Below, one piece after another: positions 51,879-60,568 of a stretch of DNA of 64,000 bases. The stretch's first letter is position 1; the number at the start of each line of letters is the position of its first letter. Made by a program: the position numbers and the translations under genes. Below the pieces are notes generated by a model. It had not been told where the DNA came from, did no database searches, and saw nothing but the letters and a program-made list of their open reading frames with translations. The DNA is from CAUZIZ01 sp965218775 (GTDB taxonomy: Bacteria; Acidobacteriota; UBA6911; RPQK01; JAJDTT01). Location: assembly GCA_965218775.1 (NCBI GenBank), contig CBDCLS010000003.1:186001-250000 (forward strand). The letters run 5' to 3'.

Positions 51879-53378
51879 TCATTTGCCAATCACCGGCGGC
51901 GCAGGATTGGGCCGGAAAGGCGTCCCGAAACCGCCCGAACCTTCCCCGTCGTCCCGACCCCAGGTCCATCCGCGAGACCGAAGCCGAGAAGCGACAACGA
52001 TGGCCCCAGCGGCCGCGTTGATGAGATCATCGTGGCCCCGCGGTGGGTGGTCGATGGAATCTTTACCACTGCGGCCCGTTCGCCTTTCCAGGTTGCGGAG
52101 CTGAGCGAGTAAGCCGGCATGGTCCAGAAGTTCCACTCTGCCGCTGTTGACGATCGGCAGCAGCTCGCCGTAAAGATCGGACTTGGTCTTGGGGTAGACT
52201 AAATAGCGAATTCCATTCTGGGCAAACTGCTCCCGCGGCCACTCTCCTCCGTACCGATCGCCAACGATCACCGAGACGCGATAGCTTTTCAGCAAGGTGG
52301 AAAAGTCCCGAACGACGGATTCCGGAGAAAAGGGAGGTCTTGCTTCTCGAACAACATCCAGAACCACCTTCCCTCCCTCCCGGTGCGCAATGGCCACAGT
52401 CATGCTGTCCTGCGAACCCCCGCTAGGATCCGTAAAGGCCACATAGTTTGTAGTTCCCGCCGCCAGCAGTTCCCGACGACCGGCAACGACACAGTCCTGC
52501 ACACTTTCGAGAGAGACGTACGACTCGACGTCGCGTCGGAATTCGGCAAGGTACTCAGCTTCTGCAGCGGATCGGTCTTCTTCTAGGGCGTCTTGGACTT
52601 TTCTTTCCGGCACCATGGGGTTCATCGCCCGAGTATCGGCTTTCCAGACGAGAACACCCTTGGTCTCTTTTCCAAAGTAGCGGTGATAGGTATTCCACAG
52701 CTCGCCGCGACGAGCATAGGGTGAGCTCATACACAGCAGTAAGGAGCCCGGGATGGTCGCCATGCCCGGACGGATGGCGTTTAAGATCTCCGTATCCGGA
52801 TTCGCGGACTCTTCGGATCTCCAATACGCGATCTCATCGCAAATAGCAGCTACAATCGAATATCCTCGCGTGCTTCGAAAGGAGGCCGTATGGACCTCCA
52901 CCGTGACCTGGTTCTTTAGGTCCACGGAGGCTTGCCTCGGGCTCCCGTCGATCAGCTTCGCCAGCATCGGGACCCCTTCCAGAAAGCCCAACACGTGGCG
53001 CATGACCACTCGTGCCTGGTTGCGGTCGGCGGCGATGATCATCACCGTTCCCCGCTCGCCCGGCGCGAGGTAAGGCCTGTGATCGCGAAAGCAGGCTAAA
53101 TAGACAGCCACCAGCGCGGCGACGATGCTCTTCCCGCCCCGGCGGCCGACCACCAGCCACGCTTCCCTCACCGCCTGGGGAGGCGAATTCCGGGCGGTGA
53201 ACTTAGGCAAGACTCCCTGCTCGTCTTTCGAAAGAGGAAGGCGGAACAGCACCTTCAGAAATAGGCGCCAATTGTCCCAGCTGCTCCCTTCAAACCAGGG
53301 GCCGAAGACCCGGGCGTCGTCCATCACGTCCAGAATAGTGGGACCGTTACGATGCGAATTCCTTTTTGTATTCTTCAA
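51879..53378 (-). CDS. Phage terminase large subunit
   Basis: A 499-residue packaging motor. Walker A is VGRRGGKS (77-84), Walker B IVAAICDE with D181-E182, and the nuclease domain has FTDPSGGSQDS, VIVGDRYGGEW and the late HDDLINAAAG. It packages phage DNA into capsids. The start at 53378 overlaps the upstream gene by 32 bases; a later Met at residue 19 would remove most of that. The frame is complete although other phage genes are missing. Confidence 0.9.
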   Translation of the reverse strand: MKNTKRNSHRNGPTILDVMDDARVFGPWFEGSSWDNWRLFLKVLFRLPLSKDEQGVLPKFTARNSPPQAVREAWLVVGRRGGKSIVAALVAVYLACFRDHRPYLAPGERGTVMIIAADRNQARVVMRHVLGFLEGVPMLAKLIDGSPRQASVDLKNQVTVEVHTASFRSTRGYSIVAAICDEIAYWRSEESANPDTEILNAIRPGMATIPGSLLLCMSSPYARRGELWNTYHRYFGKETKGVLVWKADTRAMNPMVPERKVQDALEEDRSAAEAEYLAEFRRDVESYVSLESVQDCVVAGRRELLAAGTTNYVAFTDPSGGSQDSMTVAIAHREGGKVVLDVVREARPPFSPESVVRDFSTLLKSYRVSVIVGDRYGGEWPREQFAQNGIRYLVYPKTKSDLYGELLPIVNSGRVELLDHAGLLAQLRNLERRTGRSGKDSIDHPPRGHDDLINAAAGAIVVASRLRSRGWTWGRDDGEGSGGFGTPFRPNPAPPVIGK

Positions 53379-53697
53379 GATCGATCACCGGTTTGGCTCG
53401 GCGCTTAAGGCCGAGCAGTTTGAGGTCCTGCCGAAGCTCGCGCGACCAGCGTAGGTAGTCTTGGCTCAAGGTCTCGGAAACCTCGTTGCTCCTTTTCAGT
53501 AACTCAGATTCCATGAAGGCGAGTCGCATCGACTTGACAGCGACTCTGCGAAGTAGCAGACGCTCCTGGACGCTCGGATCTCCCCCCAAAGCCGCAGCCA
53601 GGGCCGATTCCACCTCCGTCACAAAGCGGACTTCTCGACTCCGTCTGTCAAGTTTCCCGAGCTCTCGGTAAGCGCCGTGTTTGACCCGTCTATCCAT
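53347..53697 (-). CDS. Probable terminase small subunit or associated phage protein
   Basis: A 116-residue, highly charged helical protein (MDRRVKHGAYRELGKLDRRS, VTEVESALAAALGGDPSVQE, LSQDYLRWSRELRQDLKLLG). Its position directly before the terminase large subunit, length and helical makeup fit a small terminase or a packaging-associated protein. No helix-turn-helix is obvious, so this is inference from context. Confidence 0.5.
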   Translation of the reverse strand: MDRRVKHGAYRELGKLDRRSREVRFVTEVESALAAALGGDPSVQERLLLRRVAVKSMRLAFMESELLKRSNEVSETLSQDYLRWSRELRQDLKLLGLKRRAKPVIDLEEYKKEFAS

Positions 53698-54173
53698 CAG
53701 GACTTACCTCCCGCTGGCGGGCACACTCGAGGCCTATTGGACGTTTTCTTGACATTGCTTAACAGTGAGATGGAACTAATCTGAAGGTTCGGTCCAATTT
53801 GGGCCAAAACCCGTTCGCCCGCCACAGGGGCGATGATTCCGAGGATCTCTTGTCGCTCGCGGCGGCTTCGTCTTCTGCGAAATGATTGCCCATCATCTCC
53901 TGCTTTCCCTACCAGGTTGTCTCCACTGGAAATCGATGACTTCCTCCGGGAGCTCAAGGGTGAAGACCCGGGGCCTTCGCCCGTCCTCCTCAGGCAGATT
54001 GCTCCGAGTCGGCACGCGTCAGCATCCATGGGCACAGCGTTGGGTTCAGGATCCAGATAGGAAGCAGACAAGCGCAGCTTGGACAGACTCTCGTCTGGGA
54101 CCTGGATCAGCGCAGCGGCCCAGGCTGACTCTACTTGCGCTGTAGGGGTTTTCGAATACGCTGTCTCCGCCAT
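53697..54173 (-). CDS. Phage-region protein of unknown function, possibly frameshifted
   Basis: A 158-residue frame with a natural N-terminal half (AQVESAWAAALIQVPDESLS, PNAVPMDADACRLGAICLRR). After about residue 63 another frame looks better: DGRRPRVFTLELPEEVIDFQ, ending WRQPGRESRR and TGA; a third frame from the ATG overlapping it encodes MMGNHFAEDEAAASDKRSSE. The late part of the original frame (QEILGIIAPVAGERVLAQIG) also looks coding. The region may therefore hold one shifted gene plus a second small gene. It overlaps the next start at 53697. Confidence 0.35.
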   Translation of the reverse strand: MAETAYSKTPTAQVESAWAAALIQVPDESLSKLRLSASYLDPEPNAVPMDADACRLGAICLRRTGEGPGSSPLSSRRKSSISSGDNLVGKAGDDGQSFRRRRSRRERQEILGIIAPVAGERVLAQIGPNLQISSISLLSNVKKTSNRPRVCPPAGGKS

Positions 54174-54507
54174 GCCTTGATCCTCCTCAACGAAGAGGCA
54201 AAGCCTACGGAGACCCGCGCCAGCGGCGGGTGAGCGTAGGTCACTACCTTACAGTTGACCTGCCCAAAACTAACTTCTTAACAGTCTCGGAATTTCGTTA
54301 AAGTGAGCCGTTGTCTGAGACCCCATTTTCGTCTCGGCTTGGGTGTCCCGAAACTGTCTTTTACGGCCTTGGCCGTCGGCACGAGGTGCCTACTCGAGAG
54401 AATAACTCGTTGCTGCAACCAATGCAACTTCCCTATCAACCCCGGGTGCACGACAGGAAAGTGAGGGCGTTGGTGAAGGCCAGAGGACGTCAGGGATTGA
54501 GGCTAGA
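54174..54507. other. Gap with no gene seen
   Basis: Between the phage fragment and the ISKra4-type element I see no supported gene. A short frame from 54311 runs into the transposon gene region but has no coding character. Confidence 0.4.
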
Positions 54508-54538
54508 CTGTCTGACAGTTATATTAACTGTCAGACAG
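54508..54538. promoter_or_regulatory. Perfect 14-bp-arm palindrome touching the ribosome site of the transposon operon
   Basis: CTGTCTGACAGTTA, TAT, then its exact reverse complement. The right arm runs into the AGGAGG ribosome site (54537-54542) of the gene at 54549. It may be a repressor operator or an mRNA hairpin that limits translation. Confidence 0.65.
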
Positions 54539-54548
54539 GAGGATACCT

Positions 54549-54968
54549 ATGTCCCAAGACGCTTCCCCTCAGGTCCAACTCGAACAACGGCGCCAGCAGT
54601 TGAAACAAGCCTCGCTCAAGCTGGGTGATCTGCGTCCAGGATTCCTGGCGGCACGTTACCGCCGCTGTGGCAAAGCCAACTGTCACTGTGCCCAGCCCGG
54701 GGCCCCAGGCCACGGGCCCAGCTTCTCCTTGACCCGTCGCGTGGGCGAGAAAACCGTGACCAAGATCATTCCGCCGGGGCCCACGGTCGAACAAACCCGG
54801 GAGCAGATCGCGGAGTATCACCGATTGCGGAGCTTGCTGCAGGAGCTGGTGGAGGTCAGCGAGCAAATCTGTCAGGCCAAGCTGGAGGCCGCCCCGGCCC
54901 GCAGGGCCGAAAAAAAGGGCTCCAAAAGACGCTCGCGCAGGAAGTCCAGCAAGAAATCCAGGTCCTGA
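54549..54968 (+). CDS. DUF6788-type accessory protein of an ISKra4-like element
   Basis: A 139-residue basic protein. RPGFLAARYRRCGKANCHCA QPGAPGHGP is the Cys-rich block (CGKxxCxC) of small proteins that accompany some transposases; a coiled segment and a Lys/Arg-rich tail (KKGSKRRSRRKSSKKSR) follow. Its stop overlaps the transposase ATG by one base (TGATG), so translation is coupled. AGGAGG precedes the ATG. Its role in transposition is unknown; DNA or RNA binding is plausible. Confidence 0.75.
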   Translation: MSQDASPQVQLEQRRQQLKQASLKLGDLRPGFLAARYRRCGKANCHCAQPGAPGHGPSFSLTRRVGEKTVTKIIPPGPTVEQTREQIAEYHRLRSLLQELVEVSEQICQAKLEAAPARRAEKKGSKRRSRRKSSKKSRS

Positions 54969-55851
54969 TGGGGCCCGCGGCGGCCAAGGCCCTGGACTTT
55001 GAAGCCTTGGAGACCGCGGTCCGGCGCCAAGTCTTGGAGGTAGCGGCCCGGACGGTGGAAGCTCATCTCAACCAGGATCATACGGATACCGTCACCGGAC
55101 TCAGCTGCCCCTGTGGAGGACGAGCCCGGTACGCGGGTCGGCGAGAGAAGCAGTTTACGACCGTGTTGGGGCCGATGCGATTGCAGCGCGCTTATTATCA
55201 CTGTCCGGATTGCGGCGAAGGTCTTTGTCCTCGAGACCGAGAGCTGGGATTGGAAGACAGCTCCTTGTCTCCCGCCCTGATGCGGATGGTGGGGGCAGCC
55301 GCCTCCCTCGTCAGCTTTCAAGAAAGCAGTCAACGCTGGACGAATTAGCCGGGGTTGAAGTGGGGGCCAAGCAAGTGGAACGGTGTGCGGAGTCCCTGGG
55401 AGAGGAAATCGCTCACTATGAGCGCGAGGGGGTAGAGCCGGAGTCGCCGGCCCCTCCTCCTCCGACGCTCTATCTGGGAATCGACGGCACGGGCGTGCCC
55501 ATGCGAGCGCCCGAACTGCAAGGGCGAGCAGGCAAACAACCGGATGGCTCGGCCCGGACCCGAGAGGCCAAGCTCTGTACGGTTTGGAGTGCGGAAAAGC
55601 GTGATGAGCAGGGCCGGCCCCTGCGAGATCCGGACTCGGTTACCTACACCGCCGCGATCGAAAGTGCCGCCACCTTGGATACCGATCATCAGCTTTCGAA
55701 CTTCGCCCAGCGAGTGGAGCGCGAAGCCCAACGCCGCCGCTTTGGACAAGCGCCACGACAAGTCGTCTTAGGCTGAAGTTCCTTTCTGTTGGGAGCAGAA
55801 AAGTACCATGATTTCAAAGGGATACGTGCAATAGGGGCTGCAGCGGTCTGC

Positions 55852-57816
55852 CTACACTCGAATGGTCTCCAGAAGATCAAAGGCGCGTTGCTGCTTGGCG
55901 CTGGGTGTGGTGAGGATCTCGAAGGTGGTGGCCTCAGGGGCTGCGCTGCGGACCCGGCACAGGTTGCGGGTGATGCTGCTCAAGAACTTCAGAAGCGTCT
56001 GAAAGCTGTGCACCTCGGTGCCATCCTCAAGGGTTCTGGAGTGCACCTTACGGAGCGCTTGCTGGGAACGGCGGGCCGGCGCCACCGGGTCGCGCGTCCT
56101 CTTCGCTTCCAGATCCTCGTCGGCGAAGAGCAGCGGACGCCATGCCTCGAGCATGTGCCAGAGGACGTAGTAGGCGAGCAGACACAAAAAGATGTGGGCC
56201 CGGACCCGGCGGGCCAGGCGGTGGTGGATGGGTCGGACGTTGAGGTCCATCGTCTTGAAGGAGCGAAAGGCCCGCTCCACGCTGCCCAGGAGTTTGTAGC
56301 TGAGGACCGTCTGGGCGGCGTCGAGCGTCTCTTGGGGCAGGCTCGTGCGCACCACGTAGAGACCGTCGAGGGCCGCTTCGGCTTGGACCTTCTCCGGGTC
56401 GATCTCGAAGTCGAATCGATCCTCCTCGATGTGCAGTTGGAAGTGCTTGCCGACTTTGTACTTGTTGAGCACCTTTCCCACCCGAACCCCGATGTGCTCC
56501 TTGCCGTACAGACGCCCCCGCTGGATCCGCTGGCGGAGGTGCTCTAGCTGTTGGTCGATCGCCTGGCGATGACGGGCGTAGTGCTGCTGTCGTCTTTGCG
56601 CCAACTCTGGGCTCTTGCTCGCCGCTTGGGCCAGCTCGGCGGCGATCGCCTCTTCATCGGCTCGAGACTCGAAACCGTCCTCCCGTATCTGCAGCCGATA
56701 GTGTTGGCCCAGCCGGTACTGACCGAGCACCTGGCGCACGCGCTTGCCGATCTGCTCCTGCCCCTGCAGACGCCCTGCGGTGACCATCCGGCGCACCTTC
56801 TCCAGCTCCCGGGTGGTGGCCTCCAGCAGGCTGCTGCGGTGGCGCGCCCGTCTTTGGGCGAGCTCCGGATTCCGACAGGCGACGAGTCGTTCGCCGGGGA
56901 GGTCCGGATGGGAGAGCTCGAACAGGTTGCGCTCATCGAAGAGTCCCCTTTGGATCGCCCCGCCCTCCACTAGCTTGCGGATGGTCTCCGAGCGGAGCGC
57001 GCTGATCCAGTCGATGCCGTCGATCGGGCGCAGGGCATCGATCTGTTTGTGGGTGATCATCCCCCGGTCCCCCACCAGGGCCAGCCGCTCGATCCCGAAC
57101 TGCTGTCGGAGCTTGTCCACCTCCGGCAGCAGGGTTTTCGGGTCCCCGGTCTTGCCCTCGAAGACCGAGACCGAGACGGGAATCCCGCGGCGGTTGGTCA
57201 GCAACCCGTAGTTGATCTGGAGCTTGCCGCGCTTTCCGTCCCGATTGTACCCGAGGCTGGCCAGCGAACAGGTGGTGCCCTCGAAGTAGGTGGAGGTCAG
57301 ATCGTACAGCGCCAGGCCGTCCTCACGGAGGTGTCGAGCGGCCAGCTTTTTCTCGATCGGCGCCTGGCGTTGCCCTAACCAGTCCAGCGCCGCATACAGG
57401 TCCTCCTGGTCGGCCTCCTCCACTCCCAGCTCCGAGGGCAGGGTGGTGACCTGCCACCAGCGCGTGGTCGCCAGCTTACTGGCTGGTTCCAGGATGCGCG
57501 CCGCCACCAGGGCCAAGACCAACTGGCGTTGACGCGAGGGCCGCGAGGCCAGCAGTTGGGGGAGGCCGAGTCGGCGCATGGCCGTGAGCACGGCTTGGAC
57601 GTGTCCCTGCTGGAAGGAGGCGATGGCCTCGAAGGCGTCCTCCGGGGCCAGCAGGGTTTCCCCCTTAAGGCTGCGGCGCAGCAGGGCGATCGCTTCGGCG
57701 GGCAACTTGGAGAGATTGGCAAGGGTGCGGGTCTTAACCTGACCGCCTTGGCGGTAGCTCTCGCGCAGCAGGATGGCGGGGGGAGAGCCGCGGTTGGGGA
57801 CGGAGGTGATGTACAT
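55852..57816 (-). CDS. IS1634-family transposase, copy 1
   Basis: A 654-residue transposase. Typical features are YDLTSTYFEGTTCSLASLGY, SVSVFEGKTGDPKTLLPEVD, LVGDRGMITHKQID, and a C-terminal SVERAFRSFKTMDLNVRPIH, which supply the DDE residues. The ATG at 57816 is preferred over the in-frame GTG at 57825 because the promoter -10 box covers that GTG. The frame is intact and identical in the compared parts to the copy at 62252. Confidence 0.92.
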   Translation of the reverse strand: MYITSVPNRGSPPAILLRESYRQGGQVKTRTLANLSKLPAEAIALLRRSLKGETLLAPEDAFEAIASFQQGHVQAVLTAMRRLGLPQLLASRPSRQRQLVLALVAARILEPASKLATTRWWQVTTLPSELGVEEADQEDLYAALDWLGQRQAPIEKKLAARHLREDGLALYDLTSTYFEGTTCSLASLGYNRDGKRGKLQINYGLLTNRRGIPVSVSVFEGKTGDPKTLLPEVDKLRQQFGIERLALVGDRGMITHKQIDALRPIDGIDWISALRSETIRKLVEGGAIQRGLFDERNLFELSHPDLPGERLVACRNPELAQRRARHRSSLLEATTRELEKVRRMVTAGRLQGQEQIGKRVRQVLGQYRLGQHYRLQIREDGFESRADEEAIAAELAQAASKSPELAQRRQQHYARHRQAIDQQLEHLRQRIQRGRLYGKEHIGVRVGKVLNKYKVGKHFQLHIEEDRFDFEIDPEKVQAEAALDGLYVVRTSLPQETLDAAQTVLSYKLLGSVERAFRSFKTMDLNVRPIHHRLARRVRAHIFLCLLAYYVLWHMLEAWRPLLFADEDLEAKRTRDPVAPARRSQQALRKVHSRTLEDGTEVHSFQTLLKFLSSITRNLCRVRSAAPEATTFEILTTPSAKQQRAFDLLETIRV

Positions 57817-57823
57817 GATTACC

Positions 57824-57853
57824 ACTATACCCTATATAATCCTTTAAAGTCAA
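57824..57853 (-). promoter_or_regulatory. Transposase promoter of IS1634 copy 1
   Basis: On the minus strand TTGACT and TATAGT are 18 bases apart and end 7 bases before the ATG, so the message would be almost leaderless. The same promoter is at 62215-62244 in copy 2. Confidence 0.6.
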
Positions 57854-58458
57854 GCACACTATTGAAATATAAGCCACAATTACATGCCTACACAATCCAG
57901 TCCAAAACTACCTTTATCTCCTGTAGAGTCAGTCAGTTATCTGCTAAAGTCTCAGGGAACTTCGGCTTAGGCGACGGAGCGAAATGGATCTGGAACCTGG
58001 CTGGGGAACTCTTCCCGGAGGCGGTGCAGATTGTCGATCGATTCCACGCCAAAGAGCGACTGCATGAGTTGTCCAAGAGTTTGCATGGAGATCGCGATTT
58101 AAGCCAAGACTGGGCCGAACAACGTTGCCAGGAACTCGATGCCGGTCAGATCGAGGCGATCCTTTCGGCTCTCGCCACCGAGACGGAGCAGCACGAAGAG
58201 GCTCGAGCGGCCTACGGCTACTTTCAACAGAACGGCCATCGGATGCGCTACGCTCGATTCGAAGCGCTCGGGCTGTGCACCTCCACCGGAGTGGTGGAAG
58301 CTGGGTGCAAGAACGCGATCGGCGCTCGACTCAAACGATCCGGAATGCATTGGAGTGTGCGGGGAGCCAATACCATCATGGCCCTTCGCTGCGCTCGACT
58401 CAGTGGACGTTTTGAGGATTTTTGGGAATGGAGGGCCGATCACAGAGCCGTAGCATGA

Positions 58459-58795
58459 CCCAGTCGGCACTTTTTTGTCGTACACCCATCAACCCCAACC
58501 AGCATCCTTCTTGGGGGACCGAGCATCGCATCAGATGAACATTTCGGTGCACGGAACCTCGCCCGACGTCGCGGGTGGCTGAGCGCCCTGAAAACAACGT
58601 GTAAGAATCTCCGGTCCCCCCTTGAGCCGACCTTGCCCTGAATGACTCTGCTTTTCGAAGTAACTGCCTTGTATCTGGCCCCTATCTGCCTGGTGTCTTT
58701 GTCTCTGTCCAGGACGTTAAGATCCGATGAATCAGCAACTTGAATGCGGACTCCGAGGAACGAATCTTCCATATTTTGACCCAGCGCAGGCATAT
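58459..58795. other. Gap with no gene seen
   Basis: The region beyond the ISKra4 transposase stop probably includes the right end of that element. I see no coding frame with natural composition and no clear RNA gene. Confidence 0.45.
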
Positions 58796-59743
58796 TCATG
58801 TCTTTCTAATCTCATATCCGTTGATCCGAATTCTCATCATGTGTTCGTTGTAACGGACTTTACCACTCTTCGCCAGGCGTTGGCACAGCTGTGGAAAGTC
58901 GAGTTGGACCATTCGGCTGGGACGGACCTGAACTGCATCTCTACCGCACAGCCGCATCAGGTGTGTCCTCTCCTCAGCCTCCAGGAAGCGGAATTCCTGT
59001 TTGCCACAGCAAGAGCAATCCTGGTTTCGTGAACCCACGGCTGAAATCAGTTGCCAGTGATCCTCCCAGACGTCCACCTTGAGCATCACCTCACCGGGAA
59101 CCCGTCCCACCAGGATCTTCATGACCTGCGCTACTTGAAAGGAAGCCACGGCGTGAACTACCGAGCCTAGGACTCCCGCGGTGTCGCAGGTTTCCACACT
59201 GCCCAAAGGCGGGGGCTCGGGAAAGAGACACTGAAGACAGCATGTAGCTCCCGGACGGACCAGGAACGCAGTCCCGTAGCTGCCTACGCAGGCTCCGTAA
59301 ACCCAGGGTATGCCCCGTTTCACGGAGAAATCGTTGATCAGATATCGGGTTTCGAAGTTGTCGGTGCCATCGACGATGATATCGCTTTCCCCACACAGGT
59401 CCTCAATGTTTTCAATTGCCAGATCCTGGACAATGCCGTTGATGTCGACCTGGGAGTTGATAGATCGGAGGGCCTTTTCGGCAGCCACTGCCTTGGGGAT
59501 GGCAGCTTCTGCATCCGCCTCAGTAAATAGGCTCTGGCGCTGCAGATTACTTTCTTCGACGAAGTCTCGATCGATGAGCTGCAGCCGTCCCACGCCGGCG
59601 CGGACCAGAAGTTCGGCGCTGACCGTTCCTAGGGCGCCGCAGCCCACCAGAACAACTCGGGCGTTCCGGATCTTATCCTGTCCCTCCGGGCCGATCCCCG
59701 AGAACAGAATCTGACGTGAATACCGATCGGTCACAGGCTTCAT
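58796..59743 (-). CDS. ThiF/MoeB-family E1-like adenylyltransferase
   Basis: A 315-residue enzyme of the family that adenylates the C-terminus of ubiquitin-like sulfur carriers (ThiS, MoaD). RYSRQILFSGIGPEGQ, the nucleotide loop VVLVGCGALGTV, the Arg finger NLQRQSLFTE, DGTDNFETRYLIND, and two Cys pairs (CLQC, CSCC) for zinc are all present; CDTAGVLG follows the usual site. Start at 59743 (MKPVTDRYSRQ) is preferred by homology; an upstream in-frame start at 59788 exists. The C-terminus stops at INGYEIRKT, where relatives continue for about 25 residues, so the tail is probably lost. No sulfur-carrier gene is adjacent. Confidence 0.85.
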   Translation of the reverse strand: MKPVTDRYSRQILFSGIGPEGQDKIRNARVVLVGCGALGTVSAELLVRAGVGRLQLIDRDFVEESNLQRQSLFTEADAEAAIPKAVAAEKALRSINSQVDINGIVQDLAIENIEDLCGESDIIVDGTDNFETRYLINDFSVKRGIPWVYGACVGSYGTAFLVRPGATCCLQCLFPEPPPLGSVETCDTAGVLGSVVHAVASFQVAQVMKILVGRVPGEVMLKVDVWEDHWQLISAVGSRNQDCSCCGKQEFRFLEAEERTHLMRLCGRDAVQVRPSRMVQLDFPQLCQRLAKSGKVRYNEHMMRIRINGYEIRKT

Positions 59744-59778
59744 TGTACCATCGCCAACGCTGTCAGATGGCCCAGTTG

Positions 59779-59807
59779 GAAGCACCAAGACAAGTTACAA
59801 GTTACTG
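59779..59807. repeat. Heptameric repeat patch (AGCACCAAGACAAGTTACAA type)
   Basis: GGAAGCACCAAGACAAGTTA followed by CAAGTTAC is a degenerate member of the CAAGATA-type repeats, upstream of the ThiF-like gene. Confidence 0.45.
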
Positions 59808-60000
59808 CTTCCGTACCATTTGTCGTCGTCGAGTGTCAGGGTGCTTCTCTTACGCCAGGTACGTCCGTCATCCGTGCTCACATAAAGAACATGGGGGCCG
59901 GCACAAGTAGATCTTCCTATCCGCGAGGCCGTTTGCTGCCAGCACGCTGCCCGTCACACCACGAATGTCCTGGCTTGTGAGCTCACGCTTTCGCCTGGGG
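59795..60000 (-). pseudogene. C-terminal remnant of a BNR/Asp-box protein
   Basis: Two frames together read DIRGVTGSVLAANGLADRKI and then AGPHVLYVSTDDGRTWRKRS, ending LTLDDDKWYGSSNL and TAA. STDDGRTW is an Asp box as in sialidase-like propellers. A frameshift near 59910 separates the halves, and nothing of the N-terminus remains. Confidence 0.5.
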
Positions 60001-60411
60001 TACTGGGCCTCCCTCGCCAAAAACGAACGAATCGCCCAGACAGACGATGCGAAACACGTTGGCTGACTTTTGCTCATACGGGCGAGCGCTTCTCATGCCC
60101 GCGTTGTTTGTCTGGACGTCCGCCTGCGCCAATGTGGTGGAGTAGTCTGGACGAGCAATACGCGCAACAAGCGGCTCCGGAATCGATGTCCAAAGTGTTC
60201 CGATACGTTGCGCCAGCTCGGTCATGATTTGTGCGCACTCGTCCTCCGACATGGTTTGAGCCACGTACGCGACCAATCGGTCATGAAGCAGACGGCGCAG
60301 CTGTGGCAGCAGCACGCGGACTGGAATGAACATGAGAGCGGCTGTAATCCCCGCAATCCCGAGTCCAACCAGCAAGCTCCGTCGCAACCGCGCAGAAAAC
60401 AGCTGCCCCAC
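59983..60411 (-). pseudogene. N-terminal remnant of a membrane-anchored SGNH/GDSL hydrolase
   Basis: A 142-residue frame with an N-terminal helix (LLVGLGIAGITAALMFIPVR) and, near its end, FRIVCLGDSFVFGEG, which is block I (GDS) of SGNH hydrolases with its catalytic Ser. The protein stops shortly after, where a full enzyme would continue for 200 or more residues. It runs into the Asp-box remnant, so two unrelated broken genes are joined here. Confidence 0.6.
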
Positions 60412-60478
60412 AGGCCTAGTCTAGTTCCCATCCCAAGGACTTTAAATAGCTGAAAATGAAGGAGTAAGGTGGGGATGT

Positions 60479-60563
60479 GGCCTCCCTTTTTTGTCAGACC
60501 TCTTTGTTAATCTTTTGGTGCGAACAAATTGAAAACAAAGAAGTTAACTCGAAAAAGGAGGCC
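60479..60563 (+). promoter_or_regulatory. Transposase leader inverted repeat covering the ribosome site (copy B)
   Basis: The outer arm 60479-60493 (GGCCTCCCTTTTTTG) can pair with the inner arm 60550-60563 (CGAAAAAGGAGGCC). The inner arm contains AAGGAGG (60555-60561), the ribosome site of the TTG-started transposase at 60569. Confidence 0.6.
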
Positions 60564-60568
60564 CAACG

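Larger units (their letters stand above)
49381..54173. mobile_element. Decayed prophage or phage-like element
   Basis: A large serine recombinase directly downstream of nuoN is followed by a phage terminase large subunit, a possible small subunit and two damaged small genes. No portal, capsid or tail gene remains. The recombinase position suggests integration just after nuoN. The attachment sites were not identified. Confidence 0.6.
55773..57965 (-). mobile_element. IS1634-family insertion sequence, copy 1
   Basis: The 2.19-kb element is bounded by CTGAAGTTCC and GGAACTTCGG (9 of 10 match as inverted repeats) and by a 6-base target duplication, CTTAGG, at 55767-55772 and 57966-57971. It carries one transposase on the minus strand. 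The whole sequence recurs, inverted, at 62103-64000. Confidence 0.87.
54968..58458 (+). pseudogene. ISKra4-family transposase split by an IS1634 insertion and a frameshift
   Basis: The N-terminal part (54968 to about 55340) has a zinc-ribbon-like block (CPCGGRARYAGRREKQF .. CPDCGEGLCPRD). A one-base change near 55325-55345 shifts the frame to LDELAGVEVGAKQVERCAES and the DDE block YLGIDGTGVPMRAPELQGRA. After 55772 an IS1634-type element is inserted. The gene resumes at 57972: removing the insert and one 6-base repeat gives RQVVLGDGAKWIWNLAGELF in frame, then VDRFHAKERLHELSKSL, GVVEAGCKNAIGARLKRSGM and RFEDFWEWR. This is a typical ISKra4 transposase, now dead. Confidence 0.85.

Noticed and set aside
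57529..58458. A 309-codon plus-strand frame running from inside the IS1634 element into the ISKra4 tail
   Set aside because: The first half is antisense to the intact IS1634 transposase. The second half is the true ISKra4 C-terminus, so the fusion is an accident of the insertion.
58727..59032. Plus-strand text resembling GTxxxFDPAQAYS, like the missing tail of the ThiF-type protein
   Set aside because: It is on the opposite strand and out of context; the similarity is too short to claim an inverted tail.
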